Shown here: positions 60,350-64,000 of the stretch, in pieces
Layout: each line of letters opens with the position of its first letter
Position numbering within the stretch: position 1 is the first letter of the stretch
Source: Sweltsa coloradensis
Taxonomy: Eukaryota > Arthropoda > Insecta > Plecoptera > Chloroperlidae
Length of the DNA stretch: 64,000 nt
Assembly (NCBI GenBank): GCA_024449915.1
Contig: JAMZAV010001983.1
Coordinates: 1-64,000 of the forward strand
Direction: 5' to 3'
The notes under the pieces: generated by a model
What the model was told of the DNA's origin: nothing
Databases searched by the model: none
What the model saw: only the letters and a program-made list of their open reading frames with translations
Translations under genes and position numbers: made by a program

Positions 60350-60735
60350 TGATATGTGGTTTGTTGGTCTTGTGGTTAGAAGCTCGCTTCCCAATGAAGA
60401 AGTCCGGGATTCAATTCCCGCCTTCGTCATCAGTACTTAGAATGAGTAAACGGTGACTTGGAGCCGTCCTAGCAACGAGGCACATAATAAATTCTAATGT
60501 TGTTCTGAATCGCCTGGTTGATTCTGGTGTCGATCCGCGGGTTCGTACCACACCACTGATTGCTCTATTTCCTATAACAAAATATCATATTTGGTTGGTT
60601 ATTGCTCACTCGTCGATTGTGTTGGGGTCTACAGGGTTGGCTTGGTCGCTTTAGTGTAATGTCCCCCACTGAAAATCAGGTATATGACTGAGTGAGTAGA
60701 CTCGACTAAATATGAATTTTGTTATTTTTATTTAG
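60350..60735 (+). repeat. SINE-like family B, copy 2
   Basis: Head TTGGTCTTGTGGTTAGAAGC, an anticodon arm region CTTCCCAATG, a B box (GGGATTCAATTCCC), then every body block of the 30115 copy in order, ending AGTAGACTCGACTAAA and an AT-rich tail. Confidence 0.8.
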
Positions 60736-60756
60736 TTGTATATTTAATTATTTAAG

Positions 60757-61012
60757 GTTGTTCCAAATTAGTCTTGTTGACTATGGCGCTGTCCGCTAGT
60801 GGAATCGTGTCCAATTTGATTGGTCGGTGTTTCCTACATAAATATACCGGTCTCTAGTTGGTCAATGTTCGCTCGTCGATTGTGTCGGCGCCTTCAGGGT
60901 TGGCTTGGTCTGCTTTAAATTTAATGCCCCACATTTAAAATCAGATAAAAGACTTGAGTGGGTAGACTCTAAATACGAATGTATTTATTTATTTGTATTT
61001 ATTTGTTTACCA
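60757..61012 (+). repeat. SINE-like family B, copy 3 (5' truncated)
   Basis: Starts at the second body block (CTTGTTGACTATGGCGCTG) directly after the tail of copy 2, and continues through CAGGGTTGGCTTGGTC to GGGTAGACTCTAAATACG and a (TTTA)n tail. Lacking a head, it cannot have its own promoter. Confidence 0.75.
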
Positions 61013-63968
61013 CTGCGGATGACCGTAAAAGAGTGAATATAAGGTCCGGAATGCAACAGCCAACACCACTGTAAAGGTCAGTGCGCTACTAAACAGCTGA
61101 TCACAAGCGCGTGATATGCTAATTGCCGGGCTTAACACTGGTCGATAGTCAATCAAAGGTTGTTTAAATGAGCTGATCCTATTGCCAAATAGTTGTGCGA
61201 GCTGCTAGAGAAGTGTGGCGAGGGTCGACGCTTCAGAGTGTGACTTTCTCTTGCGGCGACGAGTCGGTTTGTGTGTGTGAGTGAGTGTCAGTGGATGCGG
61301 GGAATCTGCTCTGTGTCGTTTAGATGACAGTGTGCCTTGCCATGGAGGGTCTCGGTTCGATGCTGGACTCCATCTTCTGGAATATACTACTAGAGAAGTA
61401 TGTATGGCCTTGCTCTTGGTGTTTAATAACTATTTAAGTTTACCAATTTATTCAAGTTTGGGGATTAGATTTCTGTAACTTATACACGAAGAATCGATGG
61501 TGGAATTAAAAAGGTTCCATTCTTAGGTTAACTAAAAATTTCGTATATTTGTTTCGACTATTATTAAAATGCAATGTGGTTAAGTTATGAACAGAACATT
61601 CTCTACGATTTAGTGAATAATCTGTTTATTATTTAGTGCGGTTCGTTTTAGTTTGTGTCTATTAACTGATAAAACATTATAAAGTGAATAATGATTTTTA
61701 TGTTGATTATAGGAACCATAAATTACAGTTATGACTTTCAAAACAATGAGTAGATTATATGAGGATAAGGACATATAAATCAACAATCCCTTATGATTAA
61801 TTTAAATTTTCTTGGTCCACGTATACTACTGTTTCCAAGGCCATGGCTGTATCACAGATAACAGATTGGACGCTAATGTAAAATATTATCAGTGGCTGTA
61901 TTGACGTGATGTTTTATGTTTAATCAAACAAATCAAAATATATAAAATAAATTCGTTTTTATAGTCTCACATAAAACACACGTAGTCACACAACTTAAGT
62001 TTAAAGTTACTAAGTTTATTTGAGTTTTGCTAAGTTTATGGTTTCGTGTACTGTATTGGATATTGTCCAAACACACATATACATGAATCCATAGTAGACA
62101 TTATAATTACTGGTGCATACTCTAGGAGGGAAGGGAACCATAACAATATATTTTGATGGGGGCACTTAGCCAGCCGGTAACGTTGAGCGTGCAGTGTACG
62201 TACACTATCCCTTCTTAACACGCTACATTTTGTTTACGAGTCCTGAGCTCGCAACTAAAACGTTGCGTCCTGACGGCAGAAGTCATTGAAGTGTAGAGGA
62301 AACGTTTACATTAATGTCCGAGCATGGAATAACCTGTCGGTAAAATAACATACGTTACACCGTAAAACATATGAGGACCACTTTCTTAAACGCACAAGGC
62401 AGAACCTTCACGTAATGGCGAATGTGATACGGGCGGAGTCCATGGATAGCGACGTCATCCTTTCAATGGCTGGTTTTAGGGAATCTAGATGTGGTCGTAA
62501 ACGATGTTATAGCGTTCTAACCATGGCTGTTGCATCCAAGAGGTAAACCTAGGGGAGGACGGGCAAGCCACATTTCCCCAGACGACGATCTACACAGGGA
62601 GAGGGGGGAGGATGGAAACAATGTAGCAACAACATCAAGATTTATCAAGACAGCAACGAGTATTGTCGTTGTTGGTCTGCTCCAGTCTAGTCGCAAAAAT
62701 CCCGTTTGCTGGCACTCAAATCTCGGCGAATTGAAATGAGAAATGTGTCGTGTAGTTCACCGATGTGGCAAGTTTGTCCGCGGCAACGAACGAACGACAT
62801 CTCTGTCGTTGTCATGGCAACGAGGGCCGCGTCCATCATCGCGTGGTTCCATATCGTGGGCAATAGCTGTCGCCGCCCGAGCTTGCCCTACTTAGCTGGC
62901 TATTAGGTCCCCACACCTAGTCCACAGTCACACGGAGAAACTAATAACGAACAACGATAGAGGAACATTTATTTCAGACATCGCGGGAAATATACGGACG
63001 AGGAGGAAAAAACAATTGCGCACCAGGTAGGAAGTGTATTCTGGGGGCTGGAGGTAGAAAATAGTGAAAGGAGATTTTTTCGTCGTCTGGGAAAGAAATG
63101 ACGAGATATGTCGATGTTGCCGTCATTGGCAGACGAATCGTCATGCGTTCGACGCGGGGCTAAAGTACGTTAACGCCCAAAACCACTAAAAGCGAGATTA
63201 GATGAGCGAGTTTATTCGAAATTGTCATAAAATGAGACAATGAGGAGTGACAGACAGACAGGGTAGGCAGGACAGCACTCCCATAAAACAGCCGCTCGTC
63301 AGAGCAGAGGAGAACGTGCATGGATGAAAACACTCGTAACAAAAACCATCAACTGAATGGAACGCATGATGAAGTGGGTGGGAGAGGGAGGAAGGGACAG
63401 ACCCACTTGGAGATGAAACGAGATGCAAAACCTCGGGAACAAAATCATTGGTGGCGACTATGAATATAAACAGAAGGGAACCGAGATCACTTTATAAAAG
63501 ATTCTTCTGGAACAACAGCTCGCCTGGGTGAAACCCGTTCGTGAGAGCAATAATGGAAATGAGCAACATAATCAACGGTTTTGCGATGGATTTCAAAACA
63601 CGTTTTAGCTTCTCACCCAAACACTTTCGAGTGGAAACCTCATAATGTAATATTAATGTTAGGAGATGGAAAACAACAAACGTTCTAAGTGAACTTTTAA
63701 ACCTAATAAATAATGAATTGCCATTTACGAGCTACAAATTTAAGCATTTTGCGATTTTTAAGGTATGTCTAGGTATCATAAGAAATGATTTTTCTGTGAA
63801 AATACAAATTGTAGATAATAGTTTCTGTATAAAATTTAGTAGATGTGATTATCATTAGTTTCGTAATATCCTCTAGTACACATGAGATCGCAATAACTTC
63901 ACTCGACGCAATATAATTATAACAATTCAATCAATCAAACTGATTTCAGCTAATAAATACATTTCTAT
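61013..63968. other. Unassigned interval, GC- and CpG-richer from about 62400 to 63480
   Basis: No repeat shared with the window. 62400-63480 has clearly more G, C and CpG than anything else here and several open frames of 60 to 70 codons, none with a recognisable domain and most without an ATG. It could be a promoter or first-exon region of a gene outside the window. A TATA-like site follows at 63493. Confidence 0.35.
63493..63500 (+). promoter_or_regulatory. TATA-like box with a nearby heat-shock-type half site
   Basis: TATAAAAG, followed at once by TTCTTCTGGAA, which contains TTCnnGAA, the core of a heat shock element. A start region 30 bp downstream would precede an ATG at 63553 that opens only a 31-codon frame. 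Single short motifs; treat as a candidate only. Confidence 0.15.
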
Positions 63969-64000
63969 CTTATCTTATCATATATTATCTTATCTTATCT
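63969..64000. repeat. (CTTAT)n simple repeat at the window edge
   Basis: Interrupted pentanucleotide tract running off the end of the window. Confidence 0.85.

Overview
This is AT-rich eukaryotic DNA, most likely from an invertebrate animal. The reasons are the lack of dense long open frames on either strand, the many short repeats with tRNA-derived heads (SINE-like: internal A and B boxes, then an unrelated body and an AT-rich tail), the abundance of fold-back and MITE-like elements, and simple repeats such as (ACTC)n, (GACGAT)n and (AATT)n. I cannot name the species. I recognise no intact protein-coding gene, rRNA, snRNA or ordinary nuclear tRNA gene. The longest open frames (about 110 to 145 codons) match no family I know and are no longer than AT-rich non-coding DNA can give by chance. 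The window is best read as a gene desert, or the inside of a very long intron, built by successive insertions.

Layout, left to right. 1-1766 holds a composite block (block A, a MITE-like element E, an inverted-repeat element F) that recurs in opposite orientation at 58251-59645. 2093-2230 is a short palindrome made from tRNA 3' halves. 2862-5723 is a 2.9 kb fold-back element (K) with 3 bp flanking repeats. 8987-9526 is a local tandem duplication. 14978-17580 is a cluster of three copies of family D, followed by a 211 bp MITE with related termini (17819-18029). 18267-18335 and 20423-20560 are microsatellites. 23460-24994 is a minus-strand D copy with a plus-strand D copy inside it. SINE-like copies lie at 27584, 30115 and 31036. 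32631-37172 is the most striking object: a 4.5 kb palindromic element (Q) whose left arm carries a second palindromic element (R, 33107-34028) with a 4 bp target duplication, while the right arm keeps the matching empty site. E recurs at 40250 and D at 43898 and 53149. A composite of inverted SINE-like pieces lies at 45230-45640. 55861-56045 is a palindrome containing a nearly complete tRNA-like sequence. 60350-61012 has two SINE-like copies in tandem. The last 2 kb is richer in GC and CpG and is the most gene-like non-repeat stretch, with one TATA-like site, but I see no recognisable exon.

No genes can be said to work together here. What links the features is transposon biology. Family D has the form of a non-autonomous Helentron/Helitron-like element: terminal repeat at one end with its inverse subterminal at the other, a small stem-loop, a CTAG end, T-T insertion sites, and internal tandem modules with an A-rich tract. 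At least four palindromic families (F, K, Q, R) and two tRNA-containing palindromes show a strong tendency towards inverted-repeat architecture. Boundaries were read by eye and may be off by a few bases, except where flanking repeats fix them.
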